In this document: one piece after another, positions 9,791-17,913 of the stretch
Numbering within the stretch: position 1 is the first letter of the stretch
Layout of the letters: every line of letters starts with the position of its first letter
NCBI GenBank assembly: GCA_013298125.1
Contig: JAAFJP010000037.1
Location: forward strand, 21,097 to 55,597
Origin: Cytophagales bacterium
Lineage (GTDB): Bacteria > Bacteroidota > Bacteroidia > Cytophagales > Spirosomataceae
Direction: 5' to 3'
DNA: 34,501 nucleotides
Program-made: the position numbers and the translations under genes
The notes under the pieces: generated by a model
Seen by the model: the letters and a program-made list of their open reading frames with translations, nothing else
Told to the model about the DNA's origin: nothing
Databases searched by the model: none

Positions 9791-9826
9791 GTCCTACCAA
9801 TACATTTTTTTGGTAGGATTTTTTTA
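9791..9826 (+). terminator. Rho-independent terminator
   Basis: The stem GTCCTACCAA with TTGGTAGGAT is followed by TTTTTTT. It lies about 400 bp after aroA and 38 bp before the PAS gene. What transcript it ends is unclear; readthrough from aroA or an unannotated short RNA are both possible. Confidence 0.75.
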
Positions 9827-9828
9827 TT

Positions 9829-9836
9829 TACATTTG
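9829..9836 (+). promoter_or_regulatory. -7 element of the PAS gene promoter
   Basis: TACATTTG matches the Bacteroidota -7 consensus TAnnTTTG exactly and lies 27 bp before the PAS start codon. The nearest upstream TTG (9810-9812) gives a short 16-bp spacer and sits in the preceding terminator stem. Confidence 0.45.
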
Positions 9837-9863
9837 ACTTAATCTTCTGTTAATCAAAAACTT

Positions 9864-10385
9864 ATGCAATTCAATCTATCACCCAAAGCCAGTACAGATA
9901 CGTTCTCTAATCTGGGTTTGATTCATCCATTGATGGTCGGGAACGAGTTTATGCCTCCCCTGATTCAACTCTCGGACGAAGCACAAAACGATTATGAAAT
10001 CATCTGTAAATACGCTCTCCGACAAGGTTGGGTTCAATGGGCAGATTTTAAGATGCACCTTCGTAAAAGTGCCAACGCCGTAGTCATTACCGACCACCGA
10101 CAAATCATTCGTTTTGCGAGTGCAGGTTTTGAGAAAATGACGGGCTATACCACAGATTTTGCCCGAGGGAAAAAACCCAAATTTTTACAAGGCAAAAAAA
10201 CCGAATCAGACGTACGTGCTGCCATACGTGAGGCAATCGAAAAAAGAGAATTTATAGATGCCGTCTTGACCAATTACCGAAAAAACGGAGAGGCATATTT
10301 ATGCAGAGTCAAGATTTTCCCGATGTTCAACAGGTCTTCTGAATTGGTTAATTTCTTAGCTTTGGAGAATGAAGTTTTTGCGTAA
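9864..10385 (+). CDS. LOV-like PAS domain protein lacking the photoactive cysteine
   Basis: A 173-residue protein with an N-terminal region of about 65 residues and one PAS domain (about 68-171). The PAS shows the LOV landmarks: GKKPKFLQG at 102-110, aligned to the canonical GRNCRFLQG, then AIREAIEKREF and NYRKNGEAY (137-145). The position of the flavin-adduct cysteine is P105, so the canonical LOV photocycle cannot form. The C-terminal glutamine region reads LALENE rather than the usual GVQ.D, so flavin binding is doubtful. There is no output domain, as in short LOV proteins. A sensor or partner-binding role is inferred. It ends before its own terminator. Confidence 0.8.
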   Translation: MQFNLSPKASTDTFSNLGLIHPLMVGNEFMPPLIQLSDEAQNDYEIICKYALRQGWVQWADFKMHLRKSANAVVITDHRQIIRFASAGFEKMTGYTTDFARGKKPKFLQGKKTESDVRAAIREAIEKREFIDAVLTNYRKNGEAYLCRVKIFPMFNRSSELVNFLALENEVFA

Positions 10386-10405
10386 TCATAAAATTATTAT
10401 CTTTG
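10378..10405 (+). promoter_or_regulatory. Promoter directly upstream of a terminator
   Basis: TTTTTG ending at 10380, a 17-bp spacer, and an exact -7 element TATCTTTG (10398-10405). It overlaps the end of the PAS gene. A transcript from here would start near 10411 and meet the terminator within about 45 nt. Confidence 0.45.
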
Positions 10406-10418
10406 TAAGTATCAATTG

Positions 10419-10454
10419 AAAAAGCCTTTCCAATGATTTGGAGAGGCTTTTTTG
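10419..10454 (+). terminator. Rho-independent terminator after the PAS gene
   Basis: The stem AAAAAGCCTTTCC with GGAGAGGCTTTTTT has an 8-nt loop and ends in a T-run, 33 bp after the PAS stop codon. Confidence 0.88.
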
Positions 10455-10468
10455 TATAAAAAGGAAAT

Positions 10469-10560
10469 AATTTTCAATGCTCAATATTCAATTTAAAATG
10501 TTCAAGTGTTTCCGTACAATCACTTGAACATTGATTATTGAAAATTGAGAATTGAAAATT
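10469..10560. repeat. Imperfect inverted repeat, about 40-bp arms
   Basis: The left arm starts AATTTTCAATGCTCAATATT and ends ATGTTCAAGTG (10508). The right arm starts CACTTGAACATT (10521) and ends ATTGAAAATT (10560). The loop is 12 nt. It lies just before the EamA gene and has the form of a small palindromic mobile repeat. Confidence 0.75.
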
Positions 10561-10576
10561 ATCAAAATAGTAAACC

Positions 10577-11488
10577 ATGCAAAAAACACAAATCAAGTAT
10601 CTCATCGGAGCAATTTTAGTCGTAATCGGTTCAATCTGTTTTGCGGGGAAAGCCGTTTTGGTCAAATACAATTATATTCATTATCACGTAGATACGGTTT
10701 CATTATTAGCTTTGAGAATGCTTTTTTCTGCCCCTTTTTACCTAATAATTCTCTTTTTTCAGAATAAAAAACAAAGCGAAGTGCCAAAATTGACAGGCAA
10801 AGAATGGGCTTGGATGTTGTTTATAGGCTTGGTGGGTTATTACTTAGCAGCCTTCTTTGATTTTTGGGGATTGAATTATATCACCGCCAGTGTTGAAAGA
10901 TTGATTTTGTTTCTATATCCTACCATTGTCGTAATTTTATCCGCTATTTTTCTCAAAAAACCGATTCATAAAATCCAATACCTCGCCCTCGTGATTACCT
11001 ACTTGGGCGTTGCGTTCTCCTTCGTACCTGACTTGCGGATGGGTATGCAAAAGGATTTAATCATCGGTTCGACTCTGATATTTTTGAGTTCATTGACCTA
11101 CGCCATTTATCTGATTGGTTCGGGCGAGATGATACCCAAAGTTGGAGCATTACGCTTCACGTGCTACGCCATGTTGATTTCGACGGCTATGATTATTGTA
11201 CATTACACTATCTCAGTCGGTGGAAATCTATTTGCCTATCAATCAGACGTTTACTTGCTTTCAATCGTGATGGCAGTCTTTACAACCGTCATTCCATCCT
11301 TTTTAATGTCGGAAGGCATCAAACGTATTGGCTCGGGGAATGCCTCCATTATTGCGAGTATCGGACCTATTGCCACAATCATCATGGCAAATATTTTCTT
11401 AGGTGAAATCATCAATTCATGGCAAATTGTAGGGACATTTATTGTTTTGGGAGGGGTATTGATGATTTCTTGGAAAGGGAAGAAGTGA
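10577..11488 (+). CDS. EamA/DMT-family inner-membrane transporter
   Basis: A 303-residue hydrophobic protein with about ten membrane segments, arranged as two EamA half-repeats (about 8-150 and 160-298). Typical features are the opening GAILVVIGSICFAGKAVLVK, the motif SVERLILFLYPTIVVILSAIF at the end of the first half, and the second-half GNASIIASIGPIATIIMA followed by GEIINSWQIVGTFIVLGGV. DMT proteins export or exchange small metabolites; the substrate cannot be told from sequence. It starts at ATG right after a palindromic repeat and ends before another. It is apparently a single-gene unit. Confidence 0.88.
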   Translation: MQKTQIKYLIGAILVVIGSICFAGKAVLVKYNYIHYHVDTVSLLALRMLFSAPFYLIILFFQNKKQSEVPKLTGKEWAWMLFIGLVGYYLAAFFDFWGLNYITASVERLILFLYPTIVVILSAIFLKKPIHKIQYLALVITYLGVAFSFVPDLRMGMQKDLIIGSTLIFLSSLTYAIYLIGSGEMIPKVGALRFTCYAMLISTAMIIVHYTISVGGNLFAYQSDVYLLSIVMAVFTTVIPSFLMSEGIKRIGSGNASIIASIGPIATIIMANIFLGEIINSWQIVGTFIVLGGVLMISWKGKK

Positions 11489-11520
11489 AGATTAGGTAAA
11501 ATTCCAGAATTATATACCTG

Positions 11521-11626
11521 ATGCCACAAAGCCTCACCCCCAGCCCCTCTCCCGTGGAGAGGGGAGTATTCGTCCATTTTTTTTCCCCTCTCCACGGGAG
11601 AGGGGCTGGGGGTGAGGCTTTGGCAT
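11521..11626. repeat. GC-rich palindromic element between convergent genes
   Basis: The left arm ATGCCACAAAGCCTCACCCC... (from 11521) pairs with ...GGGGTGAGGCTTTGGCAT (to 11626). The central arms are CAGCCCCTCTCCCGTGGAGA on one side and its complement on the other. Arms are about 43-45 bp with an 18-nt AT-rich loop. It sits between the convergent EamA and DUF5672 genes and could also act as a two-way terminator. Confidence 0.88.
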
Positions 11627-11637
11627 TAAGTACATTT

Positions 11638-12372
11638 TTACATAAATTTTTTCCAAAATTCATAGTCATATTTCTCCCAAGCATGACAACCAAAAGGTAG
11701 TTGTTTCTGATTGAGTTCATAACATAATTGAGGATGTTGTTCCATCCCAAAATCTAAGGCTTCTTGCCAATTGGGTAGGCGAAGAAATGGTCTAAAAGGT
11801 AATAATCTGACAAAATGCGTAGAGAATAGTCCATCTTCATTGCCCATCCATTTTTGACCAAATAAAGCAAAAATCTTCAAAAATCGAATGCACGATTTTA
11901 CTTTTCGCAAGGAAAAACCTCCGTTCAGAACGATTCGTTTTCTTTTGATATAATTATTAGGATTCTTCCCTCCCACTGTCCAACGTTCAGGGTCGATATA
12001 AGGCGAACCAACGTAATCGAAGCCCTTATCACACCATTCTTTTAGTTTATCCGTAAAAACAAAAACGTCTAATTGATGAATGAGAATGTACTCGAATTGG
12101 AGAAAGGATTGATAAAAATCAGTCGAAATCAAGAGCTGATTGTAGCCTACAATATCCTTGAAAAAATGGTCTGGGAAGTCTTTATACTGAATTTGGGGAT
12201 ATTTTTGGGTAATTTCTGGTAATGATAATGAAACAGGTTTGACAATAATGATAGGGTAATTCCCCAAGATTTTTAAGCATTGATTAAATGAAATTTGTTC
12301 AAATTCATTCATCTCAACTTTATAAATCGGGATAACAACGGCTACTTGATGATTTGTTATATTTGAAAACAT
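11638..12372 (-). CDS. DUF5672 family glycosyltransferase-like protein
   Basis: A 244-residue cytoplasmic protein. It opens with VAVVIPIYK, a typical Rossmann-like nucleotide-sugar start. It carries the DUF5672 hallmarks YILIHQLDVFVF (a DXD-like site at the end of a strand) followed by WCDKGFDYVGSPYI, then NGGFSLRKV and NEDGLFSTHF. DUF5672 proteins are predicted sugar transferases in cell-surface polysaccharide synthesis; the sugar is unknown. It lies 68 bp after the GT2 gene on the same strand and is probably cotranscribed. Confidence 0.82.
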   Translation of the reverse strand: MFSNITNHQVAVVIPIYKVEMNEFEQISFNQCLKILGNYPIIIVKPVSLSLPEITQKYPQIQYKDFPDHFFKDIVGYNQLLISTDFYQSFLQFEYILIHQLDVFVFTDKLKEWCDKGFDYVGSPYIDPERWTVGGKNPNNYIKRKRIVLNGGFSLRKVKSCIRFLKIFALFGQKWMGNEDGLFSTHFVRLLPFRPFLRLPNWQEALDFGMEQHPQLCYELNQKQLPFGCHAWEKYDYEFWKKFM

Positions 12373-12400
12373 TAGATTTGAATAATTGATTGATATTCAA

Positions 12401-12438
12401 GCTAATAGCCGACAGCCAATTGCTGATAGCCGACAGCC
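12401..12438. repeat. Two direct copies of a 21-bp unit
   Basis: ATAGCCGACAGCC occurs at 12405-12417 and 12426-12438, with a period of 21 bp, between the two glycosyltransferase genes. It is a short tandem fragment of a dispersed repeat type; no function can be assigned. Confidence 0.7.
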
Positions 12439-12440
12439 CT

Positions 12441-13418
12441 CTACTCCACCAAATCCCCCAAGAGCGTTTTCCACCAGTCTTTTTGAGGGTCATAATAATT
12501 TCCTGCAAATAATTCTTTCATCACTGGCAAAATTCTAAACAGGCGATTTTGGGGTAATTGTTTACGAATGGCAAGATGATTCTTTAAGGTTATCAAATCC
12601 GCCATTTTCTCCGAAGGAATATCAGGCTTATCTTTTAGTAATTGATAAATGGTTTCTAACTTTTCCCATTCCTTCTGAATTGGGGCTATTTTCTCACTTC
12701 GTGGGCGACTGAAACGTTCTTGAAACGAAACAAATTTCCCTGGTTTACCAAAACCCACTTGCTGATTAGCGTGGATTCGGTAGTTAATCAACTTTTCTTC
12801 CACAAAACCAATTTGATTGTTCAACGAAAGCAACAGAGCTATCCAACTATCATGAATCATGGTCTTTATACCGTCTGGGAAGGGAATAAGTTTGGGCAAT
12901 ATCCGTGAGCGAATTGCCAACGTTGCCCCCGTAACTACATACCCACGATACAGAATTTGGTACGCCTTTCCCGATTTCCAATTTTGTTGAGCCTTGTAGT
13001 CAAACATAATGGCATCCCACATCGTATTTTCTTGGCGTTCAGAATTTCCATCCATAATTCCACCATCCGAAAAAACAGCTTCTTTGTCAGGGTTCTCCGT
13101 TAAATATTGAACCTGTTTTGCGACCTTTTCTGGATGCCAATAATCATCTTGGTCGCACAGGAAAATAATATCTCCTTTACAAAGCGAAAGACATTTTTCA
13201 AAATTTTTAGTAGAGCCTAACTGTCTGTCATTCAGATTAATAAATATTTCAAACGAGACTTTTTTACTAAATTCTTCTATGATTTTTATGGAATTATCCG
13301 TCGAACAATCATCACAAATCACTACTTCATCCACGGGTAACGTTTGTGCCTGAATGCTTGCCAGTTGCTCTGCCAAGAATTTTTCTCCGTTATACACACA
13401 CAAGGCTACTGAAATCAT
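12441..13418 (-). CDS. Family 2 glycosyltransferase
   Basis: A 325-residue GT-A fold enzyme. The N-terminus ISVALCVYNGEKFLAEQLAS, the CDDCSTDNS nucleotide-binding segment (35-43) and the metal-binding DQDD (89-92) are all present, followed by the acceptor-side region with GATLAIRS and HDSWIALL. Such enzymes add sugars, often rhamnose-like, during O-antigen or capsule synthesis; the specific sugar cannot be told. The first gene of a two-gene minus-strand unit with the DUF5672 gene. The product ends LLGDLVE just before the 21-bp repeat. Confidence 0.9.
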   Translation of the reverse strand: MISVALCVYNGEKFLAEQLASIQAQTLPVDEVVICDDCSTDNSIKIIEEFSKKVSFEIFINLNDRQLGSTKNFEKCLSLCKGDIIFLCDQDDYWHPEKVAKQVQYLTENPDKEAVFSDGGIMDGNSERQENTMWDAIMFDYKAQQNWKSGKAYQILYRGYVVTGATLAIRSRILPKLIPFPDGIKTMIHDSWIALLLSLNNQIGFVEEKLINYRIHANQQVGFGKPGKFVSFQERFSRPRSEKIAPIQKEWEKLETIYQLLKDKPDIPSEKMADLITLKNHLAIRKQLPQNRLFRILPVMKELFAGNYYDPQKDWWKTLLGDLVE

Positions 13419-13443
13419 AAATTGGGTTATTGAGTTGAGGTTT

Positions 13444-13604
13444 AGGAACAGGAATTTGATAAGTTATCCAATTGGGGATTATTATTTTAGACTTAATCAA
13501 GATAAAAAAACTGACGTATAACAGCGTTCTACTAAGTTTTTTTAACGTAGAGTAAGGTTAAAAGAATGATTCATAGTTGGATAAGTTATTGAAATCCTGT
13601 TCCT
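13444..13604. repeat. 161-bp element with 28-bp terminal inverted repeats
   Basis: The left arm AGGAACAGGAATTTGATAAG... (13444-13471) and the right arm ...TTGAAATCCTGTTCCT (13577-13604) match at about 24 of 28 positions. The interior is AT-rich and has no open frame. It fills most of the 307-bp gap 13419-13725, which shows no other clear feature. It looks like a MITE. Confidence 0.7.
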
Positions 13605-13725
13605 TACGGGTAAATTTAATGCTTATTTTGTTGATTGAAAAAAAATGTACTAAATTGATACGCCCTACAAAGATACGCTACGAAACAAAAAAGAAGGATT
13701 ATATCATTGAAAAATACTTGAACAG

Positions 13726-15105
13726 ATGCAAATCAGAGCCAGATTAACTTTACAATTTACATTATTAGTTTCGGTGATTGTCTTAGCAATCTTCGTACTA
13801 ATTTACTGGCTTCGATTAAACTACGTTGAAGACGAATTTTATAAACGTTTAACCCAAAAAGCATCTACCTCAGCGGAGTTGTTAGTAAGCGTTAAAGAGG
13901 TGAATGCCAAGCTATTAAAGAAAATTCAGAAGACTAATAATGACGTTTTATATCGTGAAAATATCATTCTTTACGATTATAAAAACGTGAAAGTTTTATC
14001 TGGAAATGACACGATTCGTTTTAAGGTTACGCCCGAAATGTTGAACCAAGTCAGAAAACTACATTTTGCTAAGTTCAAACAAGGGGAATTCAAAATAGTT
14101 GGAATGCTTTACACAGACCGTTTCAATCGAGTCGTAACCGTTGCGGGTGCCGTAGATTTGGCAGGAGAAAAAGACCTCGAATACCTCAAAAACATTATGA
14201 TTTGGCTCTTTTTGGGGGCTTTGGTTTTGGTTTCGCTGGTGGGATGGTACTTTGCTGCCAGAGCCTTAGCACCCATTTCGGAGGTCATCCAACAGGTTCA
14301 ATCTATTTATCCCCAAAACGTCAATCAACGGCTTACGATTCAAAATCCGAAGGACGAAATTGGGCGACTAACTGCCACATTTAATGAACTTTTAGAACGG
14401 ATTGCGGAAGTTTTTAGGCTACAAAATCTATTCGTCTCTAACGTTTCGCACGAGATGAAAAACCCCTTGATGAAAATCGGTTCGCAGATTGATGTTGCCC
14501 TTTTGAAAGAACGTACTCCCGAACAGTATCTATCTACATTACAGTCAGTTAGACAAGATATTCGTGAGATGGGGCAGTTGTCAAATACCCTTTTAGAACT
14601 CGCCAAAGTGAGTGATTTGAACCACAAATTGATGTACGATGAGGTTCGATTGGACGAAACTATTTGGGAGGCGGGTGACTTACTTCTACAAGCCGAACAA
14701 AAGTATCAAGTGCAAGTCGATTTTGCGGATGAGTTGGAGGATGATGCCCAATTGGTAATCAAAGGCAATGCTCAATTGCTGAAAACTGCCTTTGTGAATT
14801 TGATGGAAAATGGTTGTAAGTTTTCAGATAATTATTCAGTAAAAGTGAGTTTACATTTTGAGCAAGACCATATTGAAGTACAATTTATGAATCAAGGCAT
14901 CATGGCAAAACCTGAAATGGACTTAATTTTTGAGCCTTTTTACCGAAGTCAAAATACTGCCAATATCAAAGGTTACGGCGTAGGACTATCATTAGTAAAC
15001 AGAATCGTAAAACTCCACGGAGGAAATATTAAAGTGCAATCGCTTGATAATCAGACGGTTTTTATATTATGGTTGCCTTATTCGGTGGGGGGAGTACGTG
15101 GGTAA
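13726..15105 (+). CDS. Membrane sensor histidine kinase (HAMP-HisKA-HATPase)
   Basis: 459 residues. TM1 (about 9-29), a periplasmic sensor region of about 125 residues with no domain I recognise, TM2 (about 157-177), HAMP (about 178-232), HisKA with phospho-acceptor H242 in NVSHEMKNPL, and a HATPase domain with N-box NLMEN (358-362) and G-box GYGVGLSL (416-423). It autophosphorylates and passes phosphate to a response regulator. No regulator gene is adjacent: the preceding gene is divergent and the next is convergent. It may therefore be an orphan kinase. Its 3' end overlaps the convergent folK gene by 28 bp. Confidence 0.93.
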   Translation: MQIRARLTLQFTLLVSVIVLAIFVLIYWLRLNYVEDEFYKRLTQKASTSAELLVSVKEVNAKLLKKIQKTNNDVLYRENIILYDYKNVKVLSGNDTIRFKVTPEMLNQVRKLHFAKFKQGEFKIVGMLYTDRFNRVVTVAGAVDLAGEKDLEYLKNIMIWLFLGALVLVSLVGWYFAARALAPISEVIQQVQSIYPQNVNQRLTIQNPKDEIGRLTATFNELLERIAEVFRLQNLFVSNVSHEMKNPLMKIGSQIDVALLKERTPEQYLSTLQSVRQDIREMGQLSNTLLELAKVSDLNHKLMYDEVRLDETIWEAGDLLLQAEQKYQVQVDFADELEDDAQLVIKGNAQLLKTAFVNLMENGCKFSDNYSVKVSLHFEQDHIEVQFMNQGIMAKPEMDLIFEPFYRSQNTANIKGYGVGLSLVNRIVKLHGGNIKVQSLDNQTVFILWLPYSVGGVRG

Positions 15106-15719
15106 TCTCGCAATTCCAAAATCGTCTTCCCCAACACGGGATGTACAAAATCAGGGGTAATTTCTACCATTGGACTCAACACAAAATCACGCTCTTGTAT
15201 GAGTGGATGTGGGACTTTCAGATTAGGTTCGTCGATAATTTGGTTTCCATAAAACAAAATATCAATATCAATCAATCTCGCTCCCCATTTCTCTTTTCTA
15301 ACTCTACCTAACTGATTTTCAATAGATTGCGTTTGTTCCAGAACTTCTAACGGCTTCAAAGGAGTTCGTATTTCGATAGCTAAATTCAAAAAATCGGGTT
15401 GGTCGGTTACGCCCCAAGGTGCAGTCTCATAATCCTTTGATTGCTTCACAACGACACCCACTTTTTCGTTGAGTAATACTATCGCTTTTTCAAGGATTTC
15501 TTTTCTATCTCCAAGATTTGAACCTAATGAGAGATAAACCGTTTCTAATTTTGGCATGGGATAATGTTTGTCTTCATAAGCCTCTACGAGTGTAACCAAA
15601 TCATTAAATTCATCTTCTTCCGATTGCTCCAACAAGGCAGAGGAGTTCATGGCTTGATAAATTTTATCCAATGCCTTTTTGTATTGTTCTTCGGTATTAA
15701 TGGATTCAGATTTATTCAT
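15078..15719 (-). CDS. folK: HPPK (FolK) with HigA-antitoxin-like N-terminal extension
   Basis: Residues about 58-205 are 6-hydroxymethyl-dihydropterin pyrophosphokinase of folate synthesis: VYLSLGSNLGDR (61-72), YETAPWGVTDQPDFLN, KWGARLIDIDILFYG with metal-binding D151 and D153, and PHPLIQERDFVLSP. The 213-residue length exceeds the usual 150-170 because of about 55 extra N-terminal residues. That extension (TEEQYKKALDKI, then DLVTLVEAYEDKHYP) closely resembles the N-terminal segment of COG5499/HigA-type antitoxins, without their helix-turn-helix. The join falls at M55 (codon 15555-15557), which could serve as an internal start giving ordinary FolK. It starts at ATG and overlaps the convergent kinase gene. 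Confidence 0.88.
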   Translation of the reverse strand: MNKSESINTEEQYKKALDKIYQAMNSSALLEQSEEDEFNDLVTLVEAYEDKHYPMPKLETVYLSLGSNLGDRKEILEKAIVLLNEKVGVVVKQSKDYETAPWGVTDQPDFLNLAIEIRTPLKPLEVLEQTQSIENQLGRVRKEKWGARLIDIDILFYGNQIIDEPNLKVPHPLIQERDFVLSPMVEITPDFVHPVLGKTILELRDYPRTPPTE

Positions 15720-16076
15720 TTCGAGACCAATAAATAGTCGTTAAGTTTTAAGCGAACGTCGCTCGGTCATAAGTTTCTAAGTTAGAAAAATCATAAATTA
15801 TTGATTTTCATGTAGTTATTAAGGAATTTTGACTTTTTATAATATAAAATATTCCTCAACCGATACTTAGATTTGGTTAATTTATTAGAAGTATTCAGTA
15901 TTTATTTTACAGAATATGATACGTTGAATGATAGATAGTTATTTCACATTTTTTGTGACTGCCTACTGACGGCTATTTTTTACTAAATACTTGTGAGACG
16001 ATTTTTTGTAAATTTATAAAAAATAAAATACCTTTAAGAAAAATAGGAAAACATCAACATCCGAAACATTATTTTC
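15720..16076. other. 357-bp intergenic region between divergent folK and yqgE
   Basis: AT-rich; it must hold the folK promoter on the minus strand, but I find no exact TAnnTTTG there. The yqgE promoter candidate lies at its right end. I see no gene, RNA or long palindrome in the rest. Confidence 0.5.
16005..16036 (+). promoter_or_regulatory. Putative promoter of yqgE
   Basis: TTTG (16005-16008), a 20-bp spacer, then TACCTTTA (16029-16036), matching the Bacteroidota consensus TAnnTTTG except for the last base. It lies 40 bp before the start codon. Confidence 0.5.
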
Positions 16077-16631
16077 ATGCGAAACGTAAAACAAGGTTCT
16101 GTATTAATCTCCGAACCGTTCTTAGGTGACCCAAATTTCGAGAGAAGTGTTGTGTTGATTTGTGAACACGAAACAACGCAAGGTACATTTGGGTTGGTTC
16201 TCAATCAAACTTCTAATCTATTGCTCGCTGATGTATTAGAAGAAAATATTTATCCCGACGTTCCGCTACAAGTGGGTGGACCTGTTCAGCATAATACGCT
16301 CCATTATTTACACCGCCGTCCTGACTTGATTGATGGCGGAGTAGAGGTAATGAAGGGCGTAACTTGGGGTGGTAACTTTACACAGGTCAAGGAGTTACTG
16401 AATAATGGGGTGTTATCTCCCAATGATATTCGATGTTTTATAGGGTATTCGGGTTGGGAAATCGACCAGTTGGATGGAGAACTCAAAAAAGATTCTTGGA
16501 TTGTGTCTGAAACTACTGCCGATGTTATTTTTGATACCCCACCCAAGAGTTTTTGGCGAAGTATTTTGAAAGATATGGGCGGGGATTTTAAAGTAATGGC
16601 AAACTACCCGATTGACCCTCGGTTGAATTAA
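16077..16631 (+). CDS. YqgE/AlgH family protein (DUF179)
   Basis: 184 residues, the usual length. Family motifs: KQGSVLISEPFLGDPNFERSV near the start, HETTQGTFGLVLNQ, VGGPVQHNTLHYLHRRP, and FIGYSGWEIDQLDGELKKDSW. It is a soluble cytoplasmic protein of widely conserved but undefined function; the name AlgH comes from an alginate-regulation locus in Pseudomonas and does not define the role here. It starts at ATG, 2 bp upstream of the next gene, so the two form an operon. Confidence 0.93.
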   Translation: MRNVKQGSVLISEPFLGDPNFERSVVLICEHETTQGTFGLVLNQTSNLLLADVLEENIYPDVPLQVGGPVQHNTLHYLHRRPDLIDGGVEVMKGVTWGGNFTQVKELLNNGVLSPNDIRCFIGYSGWEIDQLDGELKKDSWIVSETTADVIFDTPPKSFWRSILKDMGGDFKVMANYPIDPRLN

Positions 16632-16633
16632 GA

Positions 16634-17107
16634 ATGAACGATGAAATACCCCAACATACCATCATCTACACCCGCCCAACCGACCATCTTTTGATGCTTT
16701 TGGGTGGATTGGGAACGTCTCTTTACATGATTTTTTTCTTGAATCAGACAGAATATTTGCTTGGATTCTTGTTTATGGGATTAGCTATCTTTCTGATTTA
16801 CAAATACATACAAAAATCTAAACCTCAGCCCAAACTCATTCTCAGTAAAGACGGAATCCAAGTAGTGGGGCAACCTTTTGTTTCTTGGGCGATGGTGCAT
16901 GGCTTACAGATTCGTCCTGATATTAAAGGAAATGACTATTCTGAAACTTTCGTTTTTACAAATAATGGAAGAATTCAGGAATTCCCGATTCCGAAATTAC
17001 AGATTACTTCGTGGCAATTGGAAAGGCTTTTAGAAGGGTATCGTGAGGCGTTTTTGGGTAGTCAGAATGTTGAAGATGAGAATAGTAACACAGATTTTAG
17101 TTTGTAA
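16634..17107 (+). CDS. Conserved hypothetical membrane protein
   Basis: 157 residues. Two adjacent membrane segments (about 18-58) are separated by a short turn, followed by a soluble PH-like region with LILSKDGIQVVG and FVSWAMVHGLQI, the pattern of small bPH-type membrane proteins. I do not recognise a named family. It starts 2 nt after the yqgE stop codon and is surely cotranscribed with it. The last residues (about NTDFSL) and the stop codon are encoded by the left arm of a palindromic repeat, so the native C-terminus has probably been replaced. Confidence 0.75.
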   Translation: MNDEIPQHTIIYTRPTDHLLMLLGGLGTSLYMIFFLNQTEYLLGFLFMGLAIFLIYKYIQKSKPQPKLILSKDGIQVVGQPFVSWAMVHGLQIRPDIKGNDYSETFVFTNNGRIQEFPIPKLQITSWQLERLLEGYREAFLGSQNVEDENSNTDFSL

Positions 17108-17138
17108 ATCCGACGTACAGACTAAAGTCTGTGTTACT
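17084..17138. repeat. Palindromic repeat overlapping a gene end
   Basis: AGTAACACAGA (17084-17094) is matched by TCTGTGTTACT (17128-17138). A second palindrome ACAGACTAAAGTCTGT lies at 17117-17132. The left arm lies inside the coding region and supplies the stop codon. The element sits between convergent genes. Confidence 0.7.
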
Positions 17139-17144
17139 AAAAAT

Positions 17145-17864
17145 CTACACTTCCATAGGCACATCCATCAACAAAACCTCCGCATCTTCTGAATTAGCCG
17201 TTATCGTGATTTTATCAGTATTCCAAATCCCAAAACCGTCTCTGGTGTTTAATTGATTACCTTCTATCGTTACGTCTCCTTTCACAATAAAGGCATAAAC
17301 GCCGTTTCCTGAGCGTTTTATGGTGTATTCTGTGGTGAAATCTTTATCAAAATTTCCCATCGAAAACCATGCGTCTTGATGTACCCAAACGCCTTCATCG
17401 TCTGGACTTGGCGAGAGGATTTGTTGGAATTTGTTATGTCTATCGGCAATATTTAACGTAATTTGGTCATAGCGAGGTGTAACATTTCCTTTGTTCGGGA
17501 ACATCCAAATCTGTAAAAGTTTTACCATTTTATCTGGACTATTGTTGTATTCGCTATGACGAACGCCCGTCCCCGCACTCATTACCTGTATATCTCCATG
17601 ACGGATAACTTCCTCATTTCCCATGCTGTCTTTATGAGCCAAATCGCCCTGTAAAGGAATGGTGATGATTTCCATATTGTCGTGTGGATGAGTACCAAAG
17701 CCTTTTCCGCCTGCAATTTCATCATCATTCAGTACCCGCAAAACGCCAAAGTGCATTCGTTGTGGGTCGTGATAATTGGCAAAACTAAATGTATGATGGG
17801 CATTCAACCAACCATGATTGGCGTGTCCCCGTGTGTTTGATTTATGAATGACTGTGTTTGACAT
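17145..17864 (-). CDS. Pirin family protein (bicupin)
   Basis: 239 residues from the ATG at 17864; a TTG further upstream (17891) lies next to a palindromic repeat and is not needed. The N-terminal cupin carries the pirin signature RGHANHGWLNAHHTFSF and the metal site with H59, H61, H103 and E105 (THPHDNMEI and SAGTGVRHSEYN). The C-terminal cupin is degenerate. Pirins are cytoplasmic metal-binding proteins; some act as quercetin dioxygenases, others as redox-sensitive cofactors. The role here is not determined. Single-gene unit. Confidence 0.9.
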   Translation of the reverse strand: MSNTVIHKSNTRGHANHGWLNAHHTFSFANYHDPQRMHFGVLRVLNDDEIAGGKGFGTHPHDNMEIITIPLQGDLAHKDSMGNEEVIRHGDIQVMSAGTGVRHSEYNNSPDKMVKLLQIWMFPNKGNVTPRYDQITLNIADRHNKFQQILSPSPDDEGVWVHQDAWFSMGNFDKDFTTEYTIKRSGNGVYAFIVKGDVTIEGNQLNTRDGFGIWNTDKITITANSEDAEVLLMDVPMEV

Positions 17865-17913
17865 TTTGTTTGTTGTTTTAGATGATTTCAATGGGTAGGG
17901 GCGTATCGCATAC

